Source of the DNA: Vibrio echinoideorum
Lineage (GTDB): Bacteria > Pseudomonadota > Gammaproteobacteria > Enterobacterales > Vibrionaceae
Length of the DNA: 64,000 nt
Direction: 5' to 3'
NCBI RefSeq assembly: GCF_024347455.1
Contig: NZ_AP025484.1
Span: 1,957,000-2,020,999, forward strand
Shown one piece after another: positions 9,126-17,426 of the stretch. The position numbers and the translations under genes are program-made. Positions within the stretch are counted from its first letter, which is position 1, and each line of letters starts with the position of its first letter. A model generated the notes under the pieces. The model ran no database searches. It had not been told where the DNA came from and was given only the letters and a program-made list of their open reading frames with translations.

Positions 9126-9650
9126 TTGGATATTAGATTGCTTAAATTAGGTACCCGATTAGTCTTAATGTTGTTTTTACTGAGCTTTGGCTTAGTGAAC
9201 TCTAACGGCTATTCGTTCCCTTCTAAGCCATTTCAAATATACTCGGCTCAAGAGCAATCTTCACAGAATGAACAATCTTCCTCGATAAAACAGTGTAAAC
9301 AAGCCGCTACGGATAACCCGTCGAGCTACTTTGAGTGCAACAAAGCTCAGTTTGGCACCGATCCTTCTGGTGACAGTTCCAACTATCACGACACAGAGTC
9401 GAGCCTCCAAGCTGCAAACTTCAGACGTATGCTCAGTAACGAGCAAGAAAGCGTGGCCGATCTTGAGCCTGCTTATCATCTACTGATTGACTTCTCTCCC
9501 CCCTCAATACTGGCTTCCCTGCTCTTCAACACGCCGTTGTTGGATTCCAAGCTGCACTGGACCAGTATTGTGAGTTCTCCGTCTTCCCGGCTTTCTGGGT
9601 GGAAAGAGGGCAACATCCAATACTCGCATTTCCGAGAACTTCTTAGCTAA
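9126..9650 (+). CDS. vemP: VemP-like export-monitoring arrest peptide
   Basis: Short secretory protein of up to 174 aa, encoded just upstream of the second secDF pair. That is the position of Vibrio export-monitoring polypeptide (VemP), whose translation stalls when export is slow and thereby induces SecDF2. Seen here: basic residues then a hydrophobic segment (about 9-26), as in a signal sequence; a low-complexity Ser/Gln-rich middle; and a C-terminal region with HWTSIVSSPSSRLSGWKE that I believe matches the conserved VemP arrest region. The start is uncertain: TTG 9126 keeps the basic N terminus, while ATG 9168 gives 160 aa, near the 159 aa I recall for V. alginolyticus VemP. The stop is 280 bases before secD2. 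Confidence 0.75.
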   Translation: MDIRLLKLGTRLVLMLFLLSFGLVNSNGYSFPSKPFQIYSAQEQSSQNEQSSSIKQCKQAATDNPSSYFECNKAQFGTDPSGDSSNYHDTESSLQAANFRRMLSNEQESVADLEPAYHLLIDFSPPSILASLLFNTPLLDSKLHWTSIVSSPSSRLSGWKEGNIQYSHFRELLS

Positions 9651-9810
9651 TCGTTTGACCCTAAATTGGTCGTATCGATGGTCGCCTCGCGTGCCCGTTG
9701 AACTCGCCAATTAACCAAGACAAACATAGCGACATCAGCTTTAGCATCACTACCGTTCAATCAGCTTGTTCTGGTTTCAGCTATCGATCGTGTTCGCAAA
9801 ACATTAGTTA

Positions 9811-9911
9811 TACCAATCGTAGTAAATAACTGGTCATCCTAGCTGGTTAAAACGCTCGTTCACTGCTTTTTTCCGGTGCTATTTTTGAGCTCGTATTTAC
9901 GGTGATTGGTA
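9811..9911. mobile_element. MITE-like palindromic repeat element between vemP and secD2
   Basis: About 101 bp bounded by imperfect terminal inverted repeats: TACCAATC...GTAAATA on the left (9811-9828) and TATTTAC...GATTGGTA on the right (9894-9911). It has no coding capacity. I recall similar TACCAATC-ended elements as multi-copy in Vibrio genomes; that is memory, not a search. The right end stops three bases before the secD2 Shine-Dalgarno, so the element's hairpin would form directly beside that site in the mRNA. Confidence 0.6.
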
Positions 9912-9930
9912 AAAAGAAGAGATCTTGACT

Positions 9931-11724
9931 GTGAAAAAACGCATTCCAAGAAAACAAATCAACCACTATTCAAAGTGGAAATACGCGGTGCTTATCGCCA
10001 CCATTATCATCATGGTTCTGAGTGCTTTACCTTCTTGGTATGGCGAGAATGCATCGGTTCAAATTAGCAATCGTTCTGAGCAGACAATCGATGCGACTCA
10101 AATTACTCAATACCTTGCGAGCGAAGGCATCCAAGCCAAATCTGCATTTCAAAAAGACAAACGTTTAGTCGTGATCTTAGAAGACGCTGAACAACAAGCG
10201 AAAGCCAAAGAGGTGCTGAATGAGCGCCTATTGGATAACGCGACCGTTGCGCTAGCGATGGAGCCAGCAGCACCAAAATGGTTGACTGACATGGGTTTTG
10301 CGCCAATTCAGTTAGGCCTTGATTTGCGTGGTGGTGTGCAGTTCTTATTAGAAGTGGATATGGAGCCGGTTTATCACGCGCAAGCTCAAGCTATGGTCGA
10401 CGAGATCACCAGCGAAGTGCGTTATGCCCGCGGTAAAGTGGTGAACAACCAAGTTCAGTTTGATTTCCGTACCGACGCCGATTTCGAAAAAGCACAGAAG
10501 CTGATTCGTCAAGAGTTCCCGCAATGGCTACGTAACCGCTCAGACAAATCGCTAACGTTAACTCAGTCTGAAGAAGAACAAAGAACGCTACGTAACCTAA
10601 CCGTTCAACAAAACCTGCAAATCATGCGCAGCCGTATTGAAGAATTAGGCATCACGGAAGCATCGATTCAACGTCAAGGTGAAAGCCGTATTCGTATTGA
10701 ACTGCCGGGTGTACAAGACCCTGCAGCTGCGAAAGACGTGATTGGTGCTACTGCTTCATTGGCGTTCTATTCGGTGTACGACAATGCCACTCGCAGTACT
10801 CAAACCCTGAAAGATTCAGACGGCAACCGCGTGGTAGTCGACCGCAAGGCGGTGTTGAGTGGCGAACACATTATTGATGCTCGCAGTGGCATTGGTGAGA
10901 TGGGCAGTGCAGAAGTCAACATTACGCTGGATTCTTCTGGTGGTAAGAAAATGTCTGAGTTCTCACGTCATAACATCGGTAAGCCAATGGCAACGGTGTA
11001 CAGCGAATACAGCCGTGATAGAGCAGGCAACAGCAAGCAAGACAGCGAAGTGATTAGTGTGGCAAACATCCAATCTCAACTGGGTAGCCGCTTCAGAATC
11101 ACAGGCGCTGGCAGCTTGGCTGATGCGCAAGAGCTTGCGTTACTGCTGCGTGCGGGGTCATTGACTGCGCCTGTGACCATCATTGAAGAACGTACCATTG
11201 GCCCATCTTTGGGTGCTGAAAATGTAACTAACGGCTTTGCTGCTTTGGCACTTGGTCTTGGCCTTACGCTAACGTTTATGGCGCTATGGTACCGCCGCTT
11301 AGGTTGGGTCGCGAACTGTGCATTGGTGGTTAACATGACCACATTGTTTGGTTTGATTGCGCTGCTACCGGGTGCGGTGTTAACTCTGCCGGGTATTGCG
11401 GGTTTAGTACTGACCGTTGGTATGGCGGTGGACACCAACGTGCTTATCTTCGAGCGTATTCGAGACAAGATGAAAGAAGGGCGCAGCTTTGCTAGCTCTA
11501 TCGACCGTGGTTTCGATAGCGCATTCTCGTCAATTTTCGATGCTAACGTCACTACCATGATCGTTGCTGTGGCTCTATATACCATTGGTAATGGACCGAT
11601 TCAGGGCTTCGCTCTGACACTGGGCTTAGGTCTTCTAACCAGTATGTTTACGGGCATTTTTGCTTCACGAGCGATCATCAATTTGGTTTGGGGGCGTGAC
11701 CAACGCCACGATGTAAGGATTTAA
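9931..11724 (+). CDS. secD: protein translocase subunit SecD, second copy (SecD2)
   Basis: Proton- or sodium-driven SecDF subunit that pulls exported proteins through SecYEG on the periplasmic side. About 597 aa. It has an N-terminal helix, the family motif GLDLRGGVQFLLEVD near residue 128, a large periplasmic P1 domain, and five C-terminal helices with AVDTNVLIFERIRD. I prefer GTG 9931, which has AAGAGA 8 bases upstream, over TTG 9925, which is too close to the same site. Standing without yajC or tgt and following vemP, it should be the inducible SecD2 paralogue rather than the housekeeping copy. Two bases separate it from secF2. Confidence 0.93.
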   Translation: MKKRIPRKQINHYSKWKYAVLIATIIIMVLSALPSWYGENASVQISNRSEQTIDATQITQYLASEGIQAKSAFQKDKRLVVILEDAEQQAKAKEVLNERLLDNATVALAMEPAAPKWLTDMGFAPIQLGLDLRGGVQFLLEVDMEPVYHAQAQAMVDEITSEVRYARGKVVNNQVQFDFRTDADFEKAQKLIRQEFPQWLRNRSDKSLTLTQSEEEQRTLRNLTVQQNLQIMRSRIEELGITEASIQRQGESRIRIELPGVQDPAAAKDVIGATASLAFYSVYDNATRSTQTLKDSDGNRVVVDRKAVLSGEHIIDARSGIGEMGSAEVNITLDSSGGKKMSEFSRHNIGKPMATVYSEYSRDRAGNSKQDSEVISVANIQSQLGSRFRITGAGSLADAQELALLLRAGSLTAPVTIIEERTIGPSLGAENVTNGFAALALGLGLTLTFMALWYRRLGWVANCALVVNMTTLFGLIALLPGAVLTLPGIAGLVLTVGMAVDTNVLIFERIRDKMKEGRSFASSIDRGFDSAFSSIFDANVTTMIVAVALYTIGNGPIQGFALTLGLGLLTSMFTGIFASRAIINLVWGRDQRHDVRI

Positions 11725-11726
11725 GC

Positions 11727-12665
11727 ATGAGTACTTCAAAAATGACTATTTCAGACCGCTATTTTTCAAATAGCAATATGACTCGCCTTCGTAAGGTGAT
11801 GTCTGTGATTTCTATTGTGCTGTTCATGAGCTCTGTGATGCTGGTGGCAGTGAAAGGTTTTAACTGGGGTTTGGACTTTACTGGCGGTGTGGTTGCCGAG
11901 GTTCAACTCTCCGATCAAGTGACTAAAGACGCCTTAAAAACAAAACTCGATACGGCTTTTCAACAAGACGTTCAAGTGGTTGGTATGGCAGAGCAGGATC
12001 GCTGGACGATTCGTTACAGCCAACTGACAGACGCTCCACAACCAAACTTAGTGGATGCTTTGTCATCGGTAAGTGACCAAGTAAAAGTGCTTAACAGCAG
12101 CGTGGTTGGGCCTCAAGTGGGTCAAGACATGGTTGACCAAGGTGGCTTGGCGGTATTGGTGTGTTTCCTAATGATCATGCTGTATCTGAGTGTACGGTTT
12201 GAATGGCGTTTGGCTCTGGGTGCGCTTGCCGCGATCATCTATGACGTGACGCTCATCTTGGGTCTATTCGCTTTTACTCAGTTTGAGTTCAACCTGACCG
12301 TATTGGCGGCCGTGCTAGCGATTCTCGGTTACTCATTGAATGACTCGATCATCATCGCCGACCGTGTGCGCGAAATGCTGCGCGGCAATCCAAACGGTGA
12401 TACTGATAACCTGCTCAATGAATCGGTTAAAGCGACCTTCTCACGCACCATGGTGACTTCAGGAACAACGCTAATTACCGTATCAGCGCTTTGGCTACTG
12501 GGTGGCGCCGCGCTGCAAGGTTTCGCGATTGCACTGGTTGTAGGTATTGTCAGCGGTACGTGGTCTTCCGTTTCGGTCGGTATCACACTGCCTAAGTTAC
12601 TTGGCCTACAGCCTTGTCACTACCAAGTGAAAGCGCCAGTAGAAGTTGAGGGTGAGTACCCTTAG
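11727..12665 (+). CDS. secF: protein translocase subunit SecF, second copy (SecF2)
   Basis: SecF of 312 aa, partner of SecD in the SecDF complex. It shows the first helix (about 24-43), the motif GLDFTGGVVAEVQL at about residue 48, a short periplasmic P4 domain and five C-terminal helices with LGYSLNDSIIIADRVRE, which contains the membrane acidic residue of the family. It is co-transcribed with secD2 and ends 65 bases before a strong terminator. The pair is probably expressed when VemP stalls, for example when Na+ is too low for SecDF1. Confidence 0.95.
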   Translation: MSTSKMTISDRYFSNSNMTRLRKVMSVISIVLFMSSVMLVAVKGFNWGLDFTGGVVAEVQLSDQVTKDALKTKLDTAFQQDVQVVGMAEQDRWTIRYSQLTDAPQPNLVDALSSVSDQVKVLNSSVVGPQVGQDMVDQGGLAVLVCFLMIMLYLSVRFEWRLALGALAAIIYDVTLILGLFAFTQFEFNLTVLAAVLAILGYSLNDSIIIADRVREMLRGNPNGDTDNLLNESVKATFSRTMVTSGTTLITVSALWLLGGAALQGFAIALVVGIVSGTWSSVSVGITLPKLLGLQPCHYQVKAPVEVEGEYP

Positions 12666-12730
12666 TCAAGCTAAGCTAGCTTATGCACGCTAGGCTGATT
12701 TACTTACTCTATTAACCGAAACCAATAATA

Positions 12731-12785
12731 AAAGCCCTTGAACTCACTTAACCCCCTAAGTAAGTTCAGGGGCTTTATTTTTTAT
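12731..12785 (+). terminator. intrinsic terminator of vemP-secD2-secF2
   Basis: A long stem, AAAGCCCTTGAACT-ACTTA paired with TAAGT-AGTTCAGGGGCTTT, ends in ATTTTTTT. Confidence 0.9.
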
Positions 12786-12900
12786 AAGAGTCAACTGGTT
12801 AGAGAAAAGTGAGCCTATTTCAAAAAACGATGGATTGAGCAGGCAAGCCCTCATGATATGAAGTATGTTTAGATGACGTTAGTAGAAATGAGGCAAGGGA

Positions 12901-13767
12901 ATGGAATATCGACATCAATGTCATGTAGGCGACCATGGTGATGCACTGAAGCATCCAGTATTGAGTGCACTTGTTCAGTCATTAATGCAGCAGCATTCAC
13001 GCCTCAATGTTATCGACACGCACTCAGGTACAGGGTGTTATGACCTCACTACCGCACCAAGTAATCACGCCGGTGAGTTTGCTGAAGGGGTCGGGTATTT
13101 GTGGCGCAATAAGGCTTACCTTCCTCCGGCATTCGCTTCTTTTATGTCGGTACTGGAATACTACAATCCGAATCAACTTATCTCTTTGTATCCGGGTTCT
13201 GCCGCCATCACTTACCAACAAGGTCGCAGCCAAGATAGTTTCTATTTTTCAGACATTCAGCAAGATGAAGCTGATTTACTGCAAACCAATATTGAGAAGT
13301 TACAATGTAACCTGGATATTTCAAGCAAGCTTACGATTAGCGCAGGTGATGGGCTTAAAGCGTTACCTGATGACGTAGCTAAACATGACAATCACCATCT
13401 GATTGTTATCGACCCACCCTATGAAACCGATTCAGAATATCTCGCGGTGATTGATGCCTTAGTTAAGGCGTATCAGCAATCTGAGAAGGTATCTGCACTA
13501 ATTTGGTACCCGCTCTACACGGATGACAAGAGCTCACTGATTTTGAACCACTGTGTGACCGCAGTGAAAGATGGTTTGCTGCCAAGTCCGATTAAGTCGG
13601 AGCTTCGCCTTCGAGATCCTAAGGGTGATGATCGCCTGATCGGTAGTGGTTTACTGTTGTTCAATCCACCACAAGGCATTGCTGGAACGGTCGCGGATAC
13701 GCTTGATTATTTACACAGCCAACTCGCGACCAATGGTGAAGGATATTGGCAAATGAGAAGTCTATAA
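12901..13767 (+). CDS. rlmJ: RlmJ-type 23S rRNA (adenine-N6)-methyltransferase
   Basis: 288 aa. RlmJ methylates N6 of A2030 in 23S rRNA using SAM. Visible features are the N-terminal family block YRHQCHVGDHGDALKH (usually YRHxFHAGNHADVLKH), the SAM region VIDTHSGTGCYDL and the catalytic DPPY motif (IDPPYE). The N-terminal block differs from the usual at several positions, so it could be a divergent paralogue rather than the housekeeping RlmJ. It is a single gene with no close partners. A terminator-like hairpin lies about 225 bases downstream. Confidence 0.82.
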   Translation: MEYRHQCHVGDHGDALKHPVLSALVQSLMQQHSRLNVIDTHSGTGCYDLTTAPSNHAGEFAEGVGYLWRNKAYLPPAFASFMSVLEYYNPNQLISLYPGSAAITYQQGRSQDSFYFSDIQQDEADLLQTNIEKLQCNLDISSKLTISAGDGLKALPDDVAKHDNHHLIVIDPPYETDSEYLAVIDALVKAYQQSEKVSALIWYPLYTDDKSSLILNHCVTAVKDGLLPSPIKSELRLRDPKGDDRLIGSGLLLFNPPQGIAGTVADTLDYLHSQLATNGEGYWQMRSL

Positions 13768-13942
13768 ATCTGATTTCTATGGATTTTATGATGATTTTCT
13801 AGACGCCGCTCACTAAATCACTGTTATTTATGTGGTTTAAATTGACCAAACGCTAACTTTTATCGATTGATTAATTGCAGTGAATCATTTAAAAATAGAA
13901 TATCAATGCGCACAAGTGCATAATGGCTCATAAGTTAAATAA

Positions 13943-13958
13943 TTAATCTTAAGATTAA
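13943..13958. repeat. 16-bp perfect palindrome in an intergenic region
   Basis: TTAATCTTAAGATTAA lies in the 307-base gap between rlmJ and the nemA-like gene (13768-14074). The gap is AT-rich and holds no convincing reading frame. The palindrome is followed 32 bases later by an intrinsic terminator, so the two may bracket a short transcript. Confidence 0.6.
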
Positions 13959-13990
13959 ACTAGATTGTGGTTTACCCCCTAAACTGCATA

Positions 13991-14022
13991 AGGCTCGCAC
14001 TAGTCATGCGAGCCTTTCTTTT
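13991..14022 (+). terminator. intrinsic terminator between convergent genes
   Basis: Stem AGGCTCGCA / TGCGAGCCT with a 7-base loop, then TTCTTTT on the plus strand. It lies far from the rlmJ stop, so it may end either a long 3' UTR or a separate small RNA. Confidence 0.85.
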
Positions 14023-14074
14023 GCCTGTCGGAAATGTTTCTAGTGGTTAGAAACCATCATCTCCTCCAAATCCA

Positions 14075-15163
14075 CTACAACGCTGGATAATCGATGTAGC
14101 CTTTTTCGTTGCCGCCGAACAGAGTGGCGCCATCGAGATCGGATAGTTCGTTGCCGTTTTGTAGGCGTGAAACTAGGTCTGGATTAGCAACGAATGGGCG
14201 ACCAAATGCGACGAGGTCGGCGTAGCCTTTGCTTAATACTTCCTCAGCGCGTTGTGGTGTGTAGCTGCCAGCGACGATGATGGTGTTAGAGAATAGCTCT
14301 CTTAGTTCTACGCGGAAGCTTTCAGGTATCACAGGCGCGTCATCCCAATCGGCTTCTGATAGGTGCAGATAAGCGATATTACGAGCTTGCAGTTTCTTTG
14401 ACGCTTCTAAAATCGTTGGCACGATGTCTGGACAGTTCATGTCTTTGAAGGTGATGAATGGGGCCAAACGTACGCCCACTTTGTCAGCACCAATCGCTTC
14501 AATTACCGCATCCACGACTTCAATTAGAAAGCGAAGTCGGTTCTCACGACTGCCACCATAGTTGTCGGTGCGCTTATTTGAATTGGTTCTTAGGAATTGA
14601 TCGATGAGGTAGCCATTACCACCGTGGATTTCCACTCCGTTGAACCCTGCCTCGACAGCTTTTTTCGCTGAGTTAGCAAAATCTTGAACAACACGATCGA
14701 TGTCTACTTGCGTCATTTCTCTTGGTTGGATGCAATCCACCATGTTGCCGTTACCATTTTCATCAGAGATCCAAACCTGCGTTTCTATGGGTGCCAGTGC
14801 AGAAGGTGCAATCGGCAACTCGCCTTTTTGAAAGGTAGGGTGTGATACTCGGCCTACGTGCCATAGTTGGCAGAATATCGCGGCACCTTGCTCTTTTGCT
14901 GCTGTGGTGACTGATTTCCAACCTTCGATTTGCGCATCGGTATAAACGCCGGGTGTGAATGAGTAACCTTGAGAGTCATCTGAAATTTGTGTGGCTTCAG
15001 TGATGATTAGCCCTGCACTTGCTCGTTGTTGGTAATAAGTCGTCATCATGTCGTTTGGCACGTTTCCAGGTTGGCTAGTGCGAGCGCGTGTCATGGGTGC
15101 CATAACGACACGGTTTTGCAGCTCTAGGCCTTTCAGTTCTGATGTTTCGAATAACTTGTTCAT
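14075..15163 (-). CDS. nemA: old yellow enzyme family alkene reductase (NemA-like)
   Basis: FMN-dependent ene-reductase of 362 aa that reduces activated C=C bonds or nitro/electrophilic compounds with NADPH. Seen: the N-terminal barrel start NRVVMAPMTRAR, the substrate/FMN-binding HGGNGYLIDQFL (usually HxxNGYLxDQF), the RTDNYGGSRENR segment and the C-terminal FGRPFVANPDL flavin-phosphate site. It is last in a minus-strand set SDR-MFS-OYE with gaps of about 83 bases, facing a divergent LysR regulator. This arrangement is common for electrophile-inducible detoxification. E. coli NemA is 365 aa. Confidence 0.9.
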   Translation of the reverse strand: MNKLFETSELKGLELQNRVVMAPMTRARTSQPGNVPNDMMTTYYQQRASAGLIITEATQISDDSQGYSFTPGVYTDAQIEGWKSVTTAAKEQGAAIFCQLWHVGRVSHPTFQKGELPIAPSALAPIETQVWISDENGNGNMVDCIQPREMTQVDIDRVVQDFANSAKKAVEAGFNGVEIHGGNGYLIDQFLRTNSNKRTDNYGGSRENRLRFLIEVVDAVIEAIGADKVGVRLAPFITFKDMNCPDIVPTILEASKKLQARNIAYLHLSEADWDDAPVIPESFRVELRELFSNTIIVAGSYTPQRAEEVLSKGYADLVAFGRPFVANPDLVSRLQNGNELSDLDGATLFGGNEKGYIDYPAL

Positions 15164-15247
15164 GATCTCTACCTTTATGAATTTTTAGTGCTGTGCCAAT
15201 TCCAGTTTGATAATGAATTGGCACTTTGAAGTTACGGAGTTCTTAAA

Positions 15248-16486
15248 TTATTTAGCTTCTGTTGGTGCAAATATTGAGTTGCTTTGTGGTTTCTCGTTTC
15301 GGTTAGCTTTAGCGATTAAGAACAAGCCGACGATAGGAACCACAACGGCTGCGAACGGAATCATACCTGCGCCTAGTTGGCTGTCGAGTACCATGCCGCC
15401 AAGGAATCCACCAAAGGCATTGGCTAGGTTAAACGCTGAGATATTCGCAGTTGCTGCTAGCTCTTGCCCTTCGCCACCGTGGTTCATTACTCGAAGTTGC
15501 ATGGCAGGGACGTTCGCAAATGATGCAATACCAAAGACAAATGCGGCTGCAACGAAGAGGATTTTGTTGTCTACCACAAGGCCAACCACAACCAATGAAA
15601 CGATCATTGCGACTGCCCAAAACATTGAAGCTTTGCCTAGGTTTTTATCTGAAGAGCGTCCGCCCAAGGTGTTACCGATGATTAAGCCAACACCCACTAT
15701 CACTAAGATCCAAGTCACTGATTCTTGACTGTAACCCGTGATGTGCATGGCGATTGGCGCAAGGTAGCCGTAAAGCGTCATGAAGCCAGACCAAGCAAAA
15801 GCGGTGATTGCTAAGCTGATCAGCAACATTGGATTTTTGAACGCTAACAGCTGAGTTTTGATGTCTTTCGCTTCACTGTGACCTGTCGATTTAATCGAAG
15901 TCAGAATGGCAAGCATCGCGATAGTGCCAAGTGCTGCCACGGTAAAGAAAGTGGTGTGCCAACCGAATTGCAAGCTGACCCATGTACCAGCTGGAACGCC
16001 AAGAACGTTAGCGAGTGTTAAGCCTGCGAACATCTGGCCAACAGCACGACCTGCCATTTTTTCAGACACTAAGTTGGTTGCAACAACCGCACCGATACCA
16101 TAAAAAGGGCCTTGCACTAAGCCTGCGATAACACGGCTGGCAAGTAGAAGTGGGTAGCTAGGAGCAAGGGCTGATAAGACATTACCGATGATGAACAGTG
16201 CCATTAAGCCAATCAGCACCATCTTCTTGTTAAAACGTGCAAGGTAGATGGTTAAGATCGGGCCGCCGATAACGATAGCCAACGCGTAAGCACTGATAAG
16301 GTAGCCAGCTTGGCCTTCTGTGATTGAAAGTGATGTGGCGATCTGTGGAAGAATGCCTGCGATAACAAACTCAGCCGTGCCGATTGCAAATGCAGCGAGT
16401 GTCAGTATCCAAACTTGGAATGGAATCTTTTCTTTATGGGTAGTTTCTTTATGGATAGTTTCTTGGTGGACTGTTTCTTGTTTCAT
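15248..16486 (-). CDS. MFS transporter, DHA1/AraJ-like efflux family
   Basis: Inner-membrane transporter of 412 aa with 12 predicted helices. The N-terminal domain carries GTAEFVIAGILPQIA in helix 1 and LIGLMALFIIGNVLSALAPS with the A-loop region just before it (ARFNKK). It resembles sugar-efflux or drug-efflux members such as AraJ and YdhP; the substrate cannot be told. Unusually, the cytoplasmic N terminus has three tandem 5-residue repeats (K/Q-E-T-x-H) before the first helix. It lies between the SDR and OYE genes in a probable operon. Confidence 0.88.
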   Translation of the reverse strand: MKQETVHQETIHKETTHKEKIPFQVWILTLAAFAIGTAEFVIAGILPQIATSLSITEGQAGYLISAYALAIVIGGPILTIYLARFNKKMVLIGLMALFIIGNVLSALAPSYPLLLASRVIAGLVQGPFYGIGAVVATNLVSEKMAGRAVGQMFAGLTLANVLGVPAGTWVSLQFGWHTTFFTVAALGTIAMLAILTSIKSTGHSEAKDIKTQLLAFKNPMLLISLAITAFAWSGFMTLYGYLAPIAMHITGYSQESVTWILVIVGVGLIIGNTLGGRSSDKNLGKASMFWAVAMIVSLVVVGLVVDNKILFVAAAFVFGIASFANVPAMQLRVMNHGGEGQELAATANISAFNLANAFGGFLGGMVLDSQLGAGMIPFAAVVVPIVGLFLIAKANRNEKPQSNSIFAPTEAK

Positions 16487-16569
16487 GATGATCTACCTAT
16501 GTAAATTCTTGTTTGTTAGGACGTTTAGATACACGCCCTAACGATTGTTCTTTGCTTCTTTGCGGAGTG

Positions 16570-17253
16570 TTAGCCGAGTAGAGCGCCGCCATCGATATCG
16601 ATGATTGACCCTGTGACGTATGGGTTATTAATTGCGAACAGGTAACCCATGGCTATCTCTGAAGGCTCGCCAACCTTGCCTGCGGGTAGGTTGTTTTTGG
16701 CGTTGTCGTACATGCTTTCACGAGCGGAATCGTCCATGTTTTTGTAGGCTTCCGTCATGGTTAAACCCGGGCTAACGGCATTGACTCGAATGGGTGATAG
16801 CTCTTTCGCCAGTATTTTGGTTACGCTTTCTAGTGCGGCGTTGATGGCGGTTTTTACGTAAGTGCCTGCCACAACCTTGCGTGACAACATGCCAGTTGTG
16901 AACGTGATAGACCCATTTGGTGTCATGTAACGAGCGGCATGTTTGGCTACGTTTAAGCTTCCCCAAAACTTAGTGTCAAAAGCTGTCTTAGCGTCTGCGG
17001 TTGCTACGTCTGTTACTTTTCCTGCGGGAGCGGATGAGCCAGCCGTTACGACTAAGTGGTCAAACACGCCAATCGATTCGAAGTATTCACAAATCGACTT
17101 TTCATCGGTGATATCAACGCCTGTGTGTCGGCTGGCAATATGTACCGTGTTGTTCTCGTTTCTTAGTTGCATCGCTAGTGCTTTGCCGATACCTGATGTG
17201 CCACCAATGATGACGAAAGTGTGTTTCTCTTGTTTAGTCGATTCGTTAGTCAT
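16570..17253 (-). CDS. short-chain dehydrogenase/reductase family protein
   Basis: Rossmann-fold oxidoreductase of 227 aa. The nucleotide-binding GGTSGIGKAL is at about residue 17, and the helix-capping motif VTAGSS replaces the usual NAG. Near the expected active site the sequence reads GTYVKTAINAALE, so the Tyr and Lys are only two residues apart rather than in YxxxK. A subgroup of SDRs has this change and may not be a classical dehydrogenase. It is the first gene of the minus-strand SDR-MFS-OYE set, divergent from the LysR gene 173 bases away. Confidence 0.85.
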   Translation of the reverse strand: MTNESTKQEKHTFVIIGGTSGIGKALAMQLRNENNTVHIASRHTGVDITDEKSICEYFESIGVFDHLVVTAGSSAPAGKVTDVATADAKTAFDTKFWGSLNVAKHAARYMTPNGSITFTTGMLSRKVVAGTYVKTAINAALESVTKILAKELSPIRVNAVSPGLTMTEAYKNMDDSARESMYDNAKNNLPAGKVGEPSEIAMGYLFAINNPYVTGSIIDIDGGALLG

Positions 17254-17426
17254 GCTCTGAATTCCTGCGTTGTTCTGTTGATGTTTGCCATTATATTTAT
17301 TCGACTAAATTTGATAATTGGTTAAAATATAAATTCATTATTCGGTTAATCTGAATAGTGTGACTGAGTATTCAAATCGAGCATTAAGATCGAGAAGTAA
17401 GACGAAGAGGTGGAAGCGAGAATCGT

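Noticed and set aside
11076..11585. 169-aa open frame on the minus strand within secD2
   Set aside because: It lies wholly inside a well-conserved gene and has Ser/Ala-rich, motif-free sequence typical of an antisense shadow.
15207..15728. 173-aa plus-strand frame opposite the MFS gene
   Set aside because: Antisense to a clear 12-helix transporter; composition of a shadow frame.
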